A stretch of 64,000 bases of DNA from Diacronema lutheri (lineage: Eukaryota > Haptophyta > Pavlovophyceae > Pavlovales > Pavlovaceae): positions 248,001 to 312,000 of the forward strand of contig JAGTXO010000018.1 of NCBI GenBank assembly GCA_019448385.1, in the 5' to 3' direction. Within the stretch, counting starts at the first letter, position 1. Every line of letters starts with the position of its first letter. Positions 39,671 through 50,740 of the stretch are shown here, piece after piece. Under the pieces are notes generated by a model, which worked only from the letters and a program-made list of their open reading frames with translations, ran no database searches and had not been told where the DNA came from. The position numbers were made by a program, and so were the translations under genes.

Positions 39671-42206
39671 ATGGTGGGCGTTGCGCCGTGCGCGGGCCCG
39701 TGCGCCTCGCGTACAGCCCATGCCCTGCGCCAGCCGCCTCGCCAGCCCGAGCGACACTCGCATTGACGCGCGGCGATGCGCGCGGCGCGTGTCGCCATGG
39801 CGCCGCGCAGGCCGCGTCTGCGGTGTACATCCTCGACATGAAGGGGAAGGTGATCATCGCGCGCAACTACCGTGGCGACGTGCCAATGTCCGTCGTCGAT
39901 CACTTTGCGCGACACGTGCAGGTCCGCGCACGCGCCACGCGCCGCACCCTCGTGTGGTGCTCGCCGCCCGGCAACTTGGCGCGGCCGCGGCCGCGCCAGT
40001 GCGACTTCTCGGGCGGAGGCGGCCGGGGCTCGACTGGGCGCGCAACGTGGCTTCAAGCTCCCTCGCCGCACCGCAGCCGCCGTCGCTGACGCCCGGCGAG
40101 CTTCAACGGGCTGCGGCCGTGCGTTCGGCGCTGCCTGCGTCTCTGAGTCACCGCGCGCGCCATGACGATCTCGCGCCACGCAGGAGTCGGAGGAGGTGGA
40201 CATGAAGCCGATCGTCGTGATGGACGTGGCGACCTTCTTGTACATCAAGACGAACAACCTCTACAGTGCGCGCTCCGCCCTTCACTCTTCTTGGCAACGG
40301 CCGCGCTCCGCCTCTCGGGGCACCCCCCCCCCCCCCCTTCCCACCCCCCCCCCCTCTTTTTGTGCCCGCGGCCCGCGGCTCAGCTGCTCACGGCAGAGCG
40401 GGCGGTGGGCGGCACAGGGCCGCGCGCGACCTCAGCAGGGCGGCTGCGCGCAGCCGCGCGCTCGCCTGTCGCACGGCGCCTCCAAAGCCGGCGCGCGCGG
40501 GGCAGAGCGCGCGCAGCTCGGCGCACCTTGCGCGGTCGCAGCAGCGCTGGGGCCCCGCGCGCCGGCGGGCAGGGGTTGGAAGGGCGCGGCGCATGGGGCG
40601 AAGGCTGAGCGCGAGCCCTCGGTGGGTGGACCGTGCAGCGGCGTACCGCGCGCACGGGTGGGCAGGTCGTGCGCGCATGTGCGGCCGTTTCGGATATGCC
40701 GCGCGCCTCAGCTCCGCAACGCGCGCGCCGTCTCAGCCGCGCGAGAGGCGGGGCGCGGGGCGGTCGGCTGGCGCAGCTTGGCGCGCGTTGGACGTGCTGC
40801 GGCACACGAGCGCGGCACCGTCTTGGGCCCGCCACGCGCCGGCCATGGCCGCAGCGTCTGCGCGCTCCTCGTTCGCGCGTGCTGCCCCCCTCCCCCCCCC
40901 CCCCCCCCTCCCCCTCCCCCGCTCAGCCATCGTGGCCCGCCCGCTGCGCGACGTGCCCGCGCGCTGCCCGTCGCGCGGCGCTGCTCGCGCGCGCGGCGCT
41001 CGCGCAGTCATGGCGACGACGCAGCGCAATGCGAACGCGGCGGTCGTCCTGCTCTTCCTCTACCGCCTCGTCGACGTGCTCGCGTCCTACTTCAAGGAGG
41101 TGGAGGAGGAGTCGATCCGCGACAACTTCGTGATCACCTACGAGCTGATGGATGAGATGATGGACTTTGGCTACCCGCAGGCGCGCGCGCGGCGGCGGCC
41201 AATGGGCGCGCGCCCCGCGCCCCAGTCACACACGCGCGCGCGCGGCCGGGCGCTCGCGCGCTGCGGTGGCTTGGCTCTGGGCGTGCCGTGCCGTGCCGTG
41301 CCGTGGCGTGGCGTGGCGTGGCGTAGCGTAGCGTGCCGTGCCGTGCCGTGCCGTGCCGTGCCGTGCCGTGCCGTGCCGTGCCGTGCCGTGCCGTGGCGTA
41401 GCGTGGCGTGCCGTGCCGTGCCGTGCCGTGCCGTGGCGTGGCGTGTCTCCACGCACACGACGCGGTGAGGCATAGGGCGGACGTGCCAGCCGGCTCGACA
41501 GCCGGGGCGGAGATGCCTCGCAAGCTGAGCACGGCCGTGCGCACGCGCGCCGCGCCCGACACTGCGCGCGCCCGCCGGCGCCGGCCGCGCGCGACGACGC
41601 TGCGCAGATTTCCGAGGCGAAGATTCTGCGCGAGTACATCACGCAGGAGGCGCACAAGCTCGAGGCGCAGCGGCCTCCGATGGCCGTGACGAACGCCGTC
41701 TCGTGGCGGTCGGAGGGCATCAAGCACCGCAAGAACGAGATCTTCCTCGACGTCGTCGAGAAGCTCAACCTGCTCGTCTCGGCGAACGGGACGGTGCTGC
41801 GCTCGGAGATCCTCGGCTCGCTGCAGATGCGCTCCTACCTCTCCGGCATGCCCGAGCTCAAGCTTGGCCTCAACGACAAGCTGCTGATGGAGTCGAGCGG
41901 CCGCCGCACGGGTAAGGGGCGCGCGGTCGAGATGGAGGACATCAAGTTTCACCAGTGCGTCCGGCTCGCCCGCTTCGAGAACGACCGGACTATCTCCTTC
42001 ATCCCGCCGGACGGTGAATTCGAGCTGATGAGCTACCGCCTCAACACGCAGGTCAAGCCGCTCATCTGGATTGAGGTGCGCGCGCGCCGCTGAACGCCCC
42101 CACCGCCGCCGCCGCGCGAGTCGCGCAAGCCGCGCCGCCGCGCCTGCCGCCGCCGCGCGCACACGCGGCCTGGCCGCGTGGCGCGCTCACACCCACCCAT
42201 CCACCC

Positions 42207-42237
<31 letters not shown>

Positions 42238-42986
42238 TTCCCCCCCCTTCCACCGCGCGCGCGCGCGCAGGCGATGGTCGAGCCGCACTCGCACTCTCGC
42301 ATCGAGTATATGATTAAAGCCAAGTCGCAGTTTAAGCAGCGCTCAACTGCAAACAACGTGGAGATCACGATACCCGTCCCGCCCGACGCGGACACGCCCA
42401 CGTTCAAGGCGTCGGTCGGCACGGCCAAGTACGCGCCCGAGCGCGACGCGATCGTCTGGACGATCAAGCAGTTCCACGGCGGGAAGGAGTACCTCATGTG
42501 CGTCCGCGCCGATCGGCACCGCACGGCGCCGCAAGATGCCGCGCGACGCCGTGCGATGGCGAGGGCTGGCCACTCGCGGCCGCGCCGCGCCGAGCCGCCC
42601 GACACCCGGCTCGCGCCGCCATGCGATAGGGCTCCGACCGCGAGCGCCGAGCGCCGAGCGCCGAGCGTGCGCGAGCGCGGCGGCCCGGGAAGCATGGCTG
42701 ACACGCCCGCTAAGCCGCACGCGCGCTCGCGCGCTGCGTGCGCGCGCGCTCCGCTCGCGGCCGCAGGCGCGCGCACTTTGGGCTGCCGTCCATCACGCAC
42801 GGCGAAGATGGCGGCGCGGCGCGCGTCGAGAAGCCGCCGGTGAGCGTCAAATTCGAGATCCCGTATTTCACCGTCTCGGGAATCCAGGTGCGCTACCTCA
42901 AGATCATCGAGAAGTCGGGCTACCAGGCGCTGCCGTGGGTGCGCTACATCACGCAGAATGGCGACTACCAGCTGCGCATGTCGTGA
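39671..42986 (+). CDS. AP1M: AP-1 complex medium (mu) chain
   Basis: Seven exons: 39671-39673 (the ATG alone), 39811-39921, 40184-40265, 41008-41180, 41608-42075, 42271-42497, 42767-42986; all phases agree and give 427 residues (AP-1 mu ~423). The protein starts MAASAVYILDMKGKVIIARN, the longin-like domain, and continues with the MHD (VTNAVSWRSEGIKHRKNE, CVRLARFENDRTISFIPPDG, SGYQALPWVRYITQNGDYQL). It sorts YxxPhi cargo into clathrin vesicles at the trans-Golgi network. AP-1 rather than AP-2 is favoured by YRGDVPMS and EESIRDNFVITYELMDE. Intron 1 interrupts directly after the start codon. Intron 4 has a GC donor (CCGCAG|GCGCGC). Confidence 0.95.
41281..41450. repeat. CCGTG pentamer array in AP-1 mu intron 4
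   Basis: Around 30 pentamers of CCGTG with GCGTG and GCGTA variants. It is a C-to-T variant of the CCGCG arrays in the aminopeptidase and DXS introns. Confidence 0.9.
42209..42237. repeat. Poly-C tract in AP-1 mu intron 5
   Basis: A C29 run followed by TTCCCCCCCTTCCACCGCGCGC and the acceptor. Similar tracts lie in AP-1 mu intron 3 (40323-40350, 40886-40920). They sit where a polypyrimidine tract belongs. Confidence 0.85.
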
Positions 42987-43253
42987 GCGGCGGCACTCGG
43001 TGGCGTGCGTCCGGCTTTGGCGGCTCATCGGGGCGATGAGCACGTCGAGCTGGTGCGGACAAAGCGCACCAGCTTTGCGCGCTCGTCAGCTCGGTGCGCC
43101 GGGCCACGGGCGCAGGCTGATCTGCTCCGCTTCGCCGACAAGTGACGACCGGAAAAGTACTCTCCGAGCTGTGCAATCAGTTCCCGCCGAAATTTCGATG
43201 ATTGGATTGATCCCACCTTTTGCTTGGAAGATCGCGACGGCCAACTCCAGCCC

Positions 43254-45049
43254 ATGCGCGTCGTCACCAAGCTGCTGCCGCTGCTCGCGTGCGCGCTCTC
43301 GCCGCCGGCCACGGCGTACGACATTGGCTGCATCTACCCCGCGCAGATGCCGACGCCACTCCAGGCGTACTACAACATCTCGGCACTCTTGAGCGCGAAC
43401 GCCATCGTGCTCGGCATCGAGACGCCAATCGTGGTGCGTCGCACGGATGCTTGGTGACAGCGCGCCGTGGGCGGCGTCTCCGTGCGTGCGTGCACCGCTT
43501 TGTCCGCCATCAGGGAGTCCACCTCCCGCGCGCGCCCATCGCCGCGGGCTCTGCGCCGCAGGTGCACGGCGCGACGGCGGTGTCGCTGTGCGGTACCCTC
43601 TGCCAGTCGTACCACGATGCCGCGGCGCTCGATCCGCTCACCGAGAGCGCGCCGTCCTTCCGCGTGCCGCCGTTTGGCCACAACGCGTTCAGCCGCGTCA
43701 TGTGCACCGCGCAGTGCGTCGCGGCGCGCTCCGTGCAGACGCTGGGAATCCTCTTTGATGTGTGGAGCCTGGCTGTGACGGGCATCGAGCCCGACGTCGC
43801 ACGTGCCTTCTCGCTTGCGACTGAAGACGGCGGCGCGGCGCTCAATGCGCTGCTCGAGGAGCGCGACTTCAACCCGCTCGTCGTTGGCCAAGTTGCCGCG
43901 CTGCGCGTCGCCGTCGAGTTTGGCGGCGATGGCTGGAACGGCGACGGTGCGCTTGTCTACAGCGAGGAGCAGGATGAGGCGGTGCCGTGCACGGCCAACT
44001 GCCGACCGTACGCCGATACCATTGGTTACAAGCCGGCGCCGCAACCACAGGTGGAGTACGGCAACGCGAGCTCGTCCGTGGCCGAGAGCTGTGCGAGCCA
44101 GTGCAGCGAGTGCCCCGGGCTGTGCCGCCGCTGGCAGCCGCTCGTCGAGAGCGATCAGCGCGGCAACGCAGTCCGCCAAGTCCAAGTCACGCCGCACATT
44201 GGCATCAAGGCCAAGCTGTACGGCCAGAAGGAGCCTCCGCCGCCGTTGGCCGATCCTGGTTACGACTACCTGGAGGAGGCGCGGCTCGTGCTCGAGCGCA
44301 TGTCCGCGTCGGCGAGCAACGTGACGCGCCTCACGGCAATCCGCTTCTTCGACCAGAAGCTCTATATCCGCGGGCTCGTTGAGCTCGCTGCGCTCGAGCA
44401 GTTCCCAGACCAATCGTACGAGGAGCAGGTGATGTTCATCTTCGGCATCGGTGTCGCAGAGCAGGATGCGACCATCCTCGCGTGGCGCGAGAAGCTCGCC
44501 GCGGACCGCATCCGGCCGACGACGTACATCAAGCGCTGGGGCGAGACGATAGTGCGCACGGCGCAGCCGGGCAGCGCCGACGTTGTCGAGATCCGCGCCG
44601 CGGACTTTGAGGCGCTTGCGCGCGTCATGCCACACAGCGAGTTCCCAAGCGGCTCGGCGTGCATCTGCACGGCCTACGCCGACTTCACCGACCTCTTCAC
44701 GCTCGACCGCTTCGGCAGCAGGCTGCGCGACCTCACCCTCGGCCCCGACGAGGGCGCGGGCGGCGTCGGCCTCTTCTGCAACTCCACCTTCGTCCCGCCC
44801 GAGCAGCAGATCGGCTGCATTCCAGAGGAGCGGCTGCGGTTCGCCACCATGTCCGATTTGGCGCGCGAGTGCGGCCAGAGCCGGCTGTGGGCCGGCCTCC
44901 ACTTCACCGCGTCGGTCAGCGCAGCCGAGACGCAGTGCTCCGGGCTCGGCCGCCTCGCGAGCGACCTCACCAAGAAGGTGCGAAACGGGACGACGTGGGG
45001 CGCGACGTGGGCCGAGGGGCAGCCGCGCCCCATTTGCGGCGCGCTCTGA
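43254..45049 (+). CDS. Vanadium-haloperoxidase/PAP2-like secreted protein lacking the PSGH histidine
   Basis: Two exons, 43254-43433 and 43562-45049 (555 residues). The leader MRVVTKLLPLLACALSPPATA is a signal peptide. Three active-site motifs of the vanadate/acid-phosphatase fold appear in order and at family spacing. KLAADRIRP (~371-379) fits KxxxxxxRP; PSGSA (~422) stands in place of PSGHA; SRLWAGLHF (~500-508) fits SRxxxGxH. The missing histidine is the acid-base residue of haloperoxidases, so halide oxidation is doubtful while vanadate or phosphate binding may persist. A Cys-rich segment (CASQCSECPGLC, ~240) and many Cys pairs suggest disulfides in the secretory pathway. Confidence 0.75.
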
Positions 45050-45212
45050 GTCGCCAACCTCAACCGCGCCGTGCAGGCGCGGCACTCCACGTCGGCCGCG
45101 AGCGTGAGCGCACATGAGCATGACCCGAGTAGGAAAGGGAGAGAGCATCCCCGCGTCTCTCGTGCGGCCATCACGGACGGGGGCTGTTCGAAGTTTGCCG
45201 CGCTCAGGTCTG

Positions 45213-45241
45213 CCCCGCCCTCACCCCGTGGGTGAGGCGGG
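45213..45241 (+). promoter_or_regulatory. Hairpin in the presumed leader of the KNL2-like gene
   Basis: CCCGCCCTCACCC and GGGTGAGGCGGG pair with one bulge around a 3-4 base loop, ending ten bases before the start codon at 45251. A stem this GC-rich could restrict scanning if it is in the mRNA. The transcript start is unknown. Confidence 0.4.
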
Positions 45242-45250
45242 CGTGCAGCA

Positions 45251-48200
45251 ATGTCGCGGCACATTGGCGCCGCGCCCGACGTGATCAAGGCGGGCGCGCT
45301 ATTTGGGGTGAGCGACCTGAGGTCGATCAAGTCGCCCATGCCCCGACCGATGCTCTCGCGGCCCGCGCCGCACGTCGCATCGGCAAGCGCGTTTGCGATC
45401 GAGGCGCCGCGGCCGATCGCGTGCACGCCGCCGTCTGCGGCTGCGCTCGCGGTGCGCAGCGAGTTTGAGATGCACGCGCTGCGGAGTCCGATGCCCAGGG
45501 CTATGATCGACCGCCACCGCACGCCGCCTATGCCCTCGTCTGCCGCGGGCGCGGGCGCGGGCGCGAGCATGATGCCGCCACGCGCGCCCGCGACGCAGGC
45601 GCGCGTCGGCGCCGAGCCGCCGGCCGCAGGCGAGCGCGAGCCGCTGCCGAGCAGCGCCCCAAAGCGTGGCGCGGATATGGCCGCGCCGCTTGCGGACGCG
45701 CAGCTCACCGGCCTCGCCGACGGCGCCGACGCTCGTGCCGCACCGCCGCCCTCGACCGCCGCATCAGCCGGCACCCGCGCGGGCGCGACGCCGGCCTCTT
45801 CGCAGGTGACGCTCGTGCGTTGGTACCCGAAGCTGGTCGCGCCGACACAGCGCCTCCCGTCCGGCGCGTTGCCCGTCGCCGTCGAGGGCATCCGGCTCGA
45901 CCCGGCGTCGGGGCGCGCGCTCGAGCGCTGGCATTCGTCAGCCATAGCGACGCGCCGATCGGCGCTCGAAATTTTGACGTCGAGTGGCTCGGTCTACAGG
46001 CTGAAGGGCCGCCTCGACGCGGCGCTATGCAAGCAGTACGCGGGCGCGGACGCGCCCGACGCCGCGATGCTCGCCGCCTTTGCCGCGGGCTTCCCCGAGG
46101 ACTGGGCGGCGCAGGTGCAGCGCGCCGCCGAGCGCGCCGCCGAGCGCGCGGCGGCGCGCGCCGCCGGCGGCGCGCGCGGCGGCGCGGCGGCCGAAGCCAC
46201 CGGCGTGACGGCGGCAGGCGCGACCAAGCCGACCAGGCCGACGCCCTCGAGCAAGGCAGCCGACGCCGCGGGCGAGCGCTCGCCTCGCGACGCCAGGCCG
46301 GACGCACACAGCGGTACGGCAGCACGAGCTTTGAAAGCAATGGCCGCCGTGCCGGCCGCCGGCCGTGCCGGCCTCGGCGCCTCGGCCGAAGTGGCCGACG
46401 CACGCGCAGCGCGCGCTGTGGGCGGCGCGCGCGACGCGCCCCGGCCGCGCAAAGGGGCGGGCGCGCGCGACGCGGCCGGCGCGGACGCTTTGGCCAATGA
46501 GGGCGCGCGCGACGCGGCCGGCGCGGACGCTTTGGCCAATGAGGGCGCGCGCGACGCGGCCGGCGCGACAGACAACACAGGCCGCGCGGCCAAGCGGCGC
46601 GCGCCGAGCGTCGTGGCGGGGGCGCGCGCTCCACCCGCGGACGGGGCGGAGCGCAGCGGCAAGCGAGCACGCGCCGCGCCGGCGGGTGTCGCGTCCGGCG
46701 CGGCGAGCGCAAAAGGCCGCGCGCAGGACGACGATGGCGACGACGGCGACGAGGAGGAGGTGGTGGAGGAGGAGGCGATGGAGGAGGAAGAGGAGGAGAT
46801 GCGCGACGAGCGCGCCGCGACGGCCGCCGCGAACGGCCGTGGCCGCGGCCGCGGCCGTGGCCGTGGTCGCGGCAGCAGCCGGGGCCGTGGCTCCGGCCGC
46901 GGGAGCGCCGGAAACCGAGGCGCGCGGGCGGCCAGCGCGCGCGACATGGCTGGGTCCGTCTCCGCCTCAGAGGCGGAGGTGGAGGCTGGGCGGGAGGCGG
47001 CGGGCGGCGAGCGCGCGGCGGTGGTGGCAGCTGCGGCTGGGGTCGCGCAGGCTGCGGTGGCCGGCCGCGGCGGCGCGCGCGGCCGCGGACGCGGACGCGG
47101 ACGCGGGCGCGGGCGCGGGCGCGGGCGCGGAGCGGCGGGCGGAGGCGCGCGTGGGCGAGGCGCGTCGCCCGTCAACGGGAGCCGCGCGGTCGCGCCGCGC
47201 GACGACGCAGATGTCGGCAGCCCGGAGCGCAGCCCGGGCCTTCAGCCAAGCGGCATGCGACTGCCCGCCTCGTCGCCTGCGGACGGCGGCACCGCGGGCA
47301 GGAAAGGCGCGGCGGCGTGGGGAGATGTGCGCCGCGCCGCGCGCCTCGCGCCGCTGCCGCGCGCCGCGCGGCTGCGCGACGTGCGCCTCGCCGCGCGCTC
47401 GCGCCGCGCGCCGCGCAATGCCCCCTCCCCTTCATGTGCGCGCGCGCGCGCCGTGCGCCGGTCCGCGCGCGCCCCACGCGCAGGTGATGCGCGTCGACGA
47501 GGCGGCCGCCCTGTCAGACGCGGCCGATCGCTCGGCGCATGCAGGGGGCGGCGGCGGCGGCGCGCCCGCGGTGACGCGCAGTGGTCGGCTGTGCGTGCGG
47601 CCGCTTGCATTCTGGAGCGGGCAGGTGCGCCCCTCGCGCGCAGCGCGCCTGCCCGCTCGCTCGTTGGCCTGCCCGTGATGTCCGGTCCTGCTTTTTGTGC
47701 TACGCGGCCGCACAGCGCGCACGCGCGCGGCTGTTGCGCGCGCGGGGAACGCGCCGAGCGGCGCGCGCTGTCCTTGGCCGGTGCCCGGCGCGCACACTCA
47801 CCCAGCCTGCGCACACTCACCCAGCCTGTGCACACTCACCCAGCCTGCGCACACTCACCCAGCCTGCGCACACTCACCCAGCCTGCGCACACTCACCCAG
47901 CCTACGCACACTCACCCAGCCTGCGCACACTCACCCAGCCTGCGCACACTCACCTGCGCACACTCACCTGCGCACACTCACCCATCCTGCGCACACTCAC
48001 CCAGCCTGCGCACACTCACCCAGCCTGTGCACACTCACCCAGCCTGCGCACACTCACCCAGCCTGCGCACACTCACCTGCGCACACTCACCCAGCCTGCG
48101 CACACTCACCCAGCCTGCGCACACTCACCCAGCCTGCGCACACTCACCCAGCCTGCGCACACTCACCCAGCCTGCGCACACTCACCCAGCCTGCGCACAC

Positions 48201-50415
48201 TCACCCAGCCTACGCACACTCACCCAGCCTGCGCACACTCACCCAGCCTGCGCACACTCACCTGCGCACACTCACCTGCGCACACTCACCCATCCTGCGC
48301 ACACTCACCCAGCCTGCGCACACTCACCCAGCCTGTGCACACTCACCCAGCCTGCGCACACTCACCCAGCCTGCGCACACTCACCTGCGCACACTCACCC
48401 AGCCTGCGCACACTCACCCAGCCTGCGCACACTCACCCAGCCTGCGCACACTCACCCAGCCTGCGCACACTCACCCAGCCTGCGCACACTCACCCAGCCT
48501 GTGCACACTCACCCAGCCTGCGCACACTCACCCAGCCTGCGCACACTCACCTGCGCACACTCACCCAGCCTGCGCACACTCACCCAGCCTGCGACACTCA
48601 CCCAGCCTGCGCACACTCACCCAGCCTGCGCACACTCACCCAGCCTGCGCACACTCACCCAGCCTGTGCACACTCACCCAGCCTGCGCACACTCACCCAG
48701 CCTGCGCACACTCACCCAGCCTGCGCACACTCACCCAGCCTGCGCACACTCACCCAGCCTGCGCACACTCACCCAGCCTGCGCACACTCACCCAGCCTGC
48801 GCACACTCACCCAGCCTGCGCACACTCACCCAGCCTGCGCCTGCGCGCGCGCGCGCGCGCGCGCGCGCGCGCGCGCGCGCGCGTCGCGTCTGGGCGTGCA
48901 GATGCGTATGATCGGCGTTGGCGCAGACGCGCAGGCCATGATTACGATGGGCGGGCCCGACTTCACCGGCCGGAGGGTGCCCGAGCCGCCGCCCCTCCTC
49001 CTCATGCGCCCGTCGCCCGCGCCGCCACGCACGGCGCCGCGCGCTCCCGCCGCGCCCGCCGACGCGGCCGCCGAGGCGAGCGGCCGAGGTCGCGGCCGCG
49101 GCGGCGCGGCGCATGGCGCGCGCGGCCGCGGCCGCGGCCGCGGCGACGCCTCGGCGCGCGGCGCGACGCGCGACTCGGGCGCGGCGGACGGGGGCGACGA
49201 GGCCACGGCCGGCATAGATTCGGAGGGTGCCGACACGGCGGCGTATGAGGCCGGCGCGAACGGCCGGGCGCCACGCGCGCGCTCGGACGATGACGGCGGC
49301 GGCCGCGCGCGCATTGGCCCTCCGCCCAAGAAACGGAAAGCCGACGCGAGCGCGAGCGGCGCGCGCGCGGCCTTCGACGAGGGCGCGGCCGCAAGTTCGG
49401 CTGCAGCCGCGGGCAATGGCGCCGACGCCGCCGACGCGAATGGCAATGGAGGCGACGACGACGGCTCGCGCGCGTGGAGCGGCGCTGAGCTGCAGGCGCT
49501 GCGCCAGGCGCACGACCTGACAGGGCCGTCGGAGCCGGACTTTTGGGAGCAGGTGGCGCGCCGGCTGAGCGGCCGCTCGTCGCAGGCGTGCGCCGCGCGC
49601 TACTACGTCGAGTGGCCCACGCCCGCGCGCAACGCGGGCGCCGCCGGCAAGGGCGCACGCAGGATCGGCGGCGGGGGCGTGGGCTCTGCGCGCGCGCGCC
49701 TCGGCGACGGCACGCGCGCTGCCGAGGCGCAGCAGCCGCCAAGGGAGGACGGCGAGGGTGACGAGGCGGGAGAGGCGGAGGCGGTGGATGCGCTCGGCAA
49801 GGATCTTTCGCACTCGCGATCTGAAGCGTCCGGCGACGAGGCTGAGAGCCTCCTCAGGTACGCTCAGTGCCGTGCTGTGCGTAGCTGACCTCCCCCTGCG
49901 CCCCCCTGCGCTCCCCTGCGCGCTGCGTCCGGCGCCACCGGATCCCCCCCCCCCCCCCCCTCCCCCTGCGCGCTGCGCGTGGGGCGTGCGCCGCCTCCGA
50001 GCGTCGCACGCGGCTCACCGAGCGCATCGTCATTTGCCTCGTCCGACCCTAACCCTAACCCTAACCCTAACCCTAACCCGAGCGCATCGTCATTGCCTCG
50101 TCCGACCTCACACCCACGCAGGCCGCTCACCGCGCGCGACCGCAAGGCAGCGGCGGCCAAGGCGCGGAGCGCGCAGCAGCTGCAGCGCGCGCACGGCAAG
50201 CAGGCGCGTACGCAGGTGCGTGCGCGCACGCTCGGGCCGCGCGCGCGTGCGGCGCGCTGCGCTCGGTGGCGCGGCTTTGGCCGGTCGCGTCTGCGCGGCT
50301 GGCCGTCGGGCGGCGCAGCGCGGACTCGGGCGCACGCCGTCGCGCCAGCGCCTCACCTTCCGCTGCGCCACCGGCTGCTGCGCCCAGCGCCGGGCGCAAC
50401 TCACCCGCGCGCGCG

Positions 50416-50450
<35 letters not shown>

Positions 50451-50664
50451 TTCCCTTCCCCCCGCTGCCCTACCTCTCACCCGTCGGCAGCCCGCCCCGA
50501 GCCGACGGCAGCCGATCGGCGGCGAGGGCGGTGCCTCGAGCCGCAGCGGCAAGGGGCGCAAGCGGATCGTTGCGAGCAGCAGCAGCAGCGACGGCGATAG
50601 CGATGGCGGCGGCGGCGGCGGCAGCGGCGGCAGCGGAGAGGACGACGATGAGACCGACGAGTAG
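45251..50664 (+). CDS. KNL2/M18BP1-like CENP-A loading factor (SANTA + CENP-C-like + SANT)
   Basis: Five exons: 45251-47326, 47484-47624, 48902-49857, 50122-50215, 50491-50664, all in phase (1146 residues). Residues ~185-290 form a SANTA domain: VTLVRWYPKLV, GIRLDPASGRALERWHSSAI, SSGSVYRLKGRLD and the hallmark GFPEDW. Exon 2 (693-739) ends TRSGRLCVRPLAFWSGQ, which resembles the CENPC-k/CENP-C motif (RxSxR..PPLxFWxxQ). Residues ~932-980 are a SANT/Myb domain (WSGAELQALRQAH...FWEQVARRLSGRSSQACAARY). The remainder is disordered, with GRGRGR tracts and acidic tails, and ends in a basic/serine/acidic nuclear-type tail. KNL2/Mis18BP1 brings new CENP-A to centromeres. The intron after the CENP-C-like exon is a 1.3-kb minisatellite; intron 3 holds telomere repeats. 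Confidence 0.8.
47796..48838. repeat. 19-bp minisatellite with ~310-bp higher-order period, KNL2-like intron 2
   Basis: More than fifty copies of CACACTCACCCAGCCTGCG, with 14-bp variants (CACACTCACCTGCG) and point variants (TACGC, TGTGC, CCATCC). The variant string TACGC...CCTGCG x2...CCATCC...TGTGC recurs about 310 bp apart (for example 47901 and 48211), which shows higher-order duplication. Every unit contains CCCAG, an acceptor-like sequence. No spacer/repeat alternation, so not CRISPR. Confidence 0.95.
48846..48886. repeat. (GC)n tract
   Basis: About 20 GC dinucleotides between the minisatellite and the exon 3 acceptor; potential Z-DNA. Confidence 0.9.
50019..50105. repeat. Interstitial telomere-type repeat with flanking direct repeats
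   Basis: (CCCTAA)5 plus CCC at 50047-50079, the complement of TTAGGG, is flanked by a direct repeat: CGAGCGCATCGTCATTTGCC... (50019-50046) and the same sequence minus one T (50079-50105). The array lies in intron 3 of the KNL2-like gene. Confidence 0.9.
50416..50450. repeat. Poly-C tract in KNL2-like intron 4
   Basis: A C35 run shortly before the exon 5 acceptor, followed by TTCCCTTCCCCCCGC. Confidence 0.9.
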
Positions 50665-50740
50665 AACTTTGAAGGAGAACAGGGCAAGACAGGGCAGGAC
50701 GCGAGGGAGAGAATTGAGGGCCTTTTCATCGTGCGATGTG

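Noticed and set aside
47796-48838. CRISPR-like array
   Set aside because: Units are contiguous 19-bp minisatellite copies without unique spacers, in a eukaryotic intron.
47581-49248. Long HTHPAC-repeat ORFs on the plus strand
   Set aside because: They are translations of the minisatellite; period 19 lets all frames stay open. The array lies between matching splice sites.
50047-50079. Chromosome end
   Set aside because: Telomere repeats are few and genes continue on both sides.
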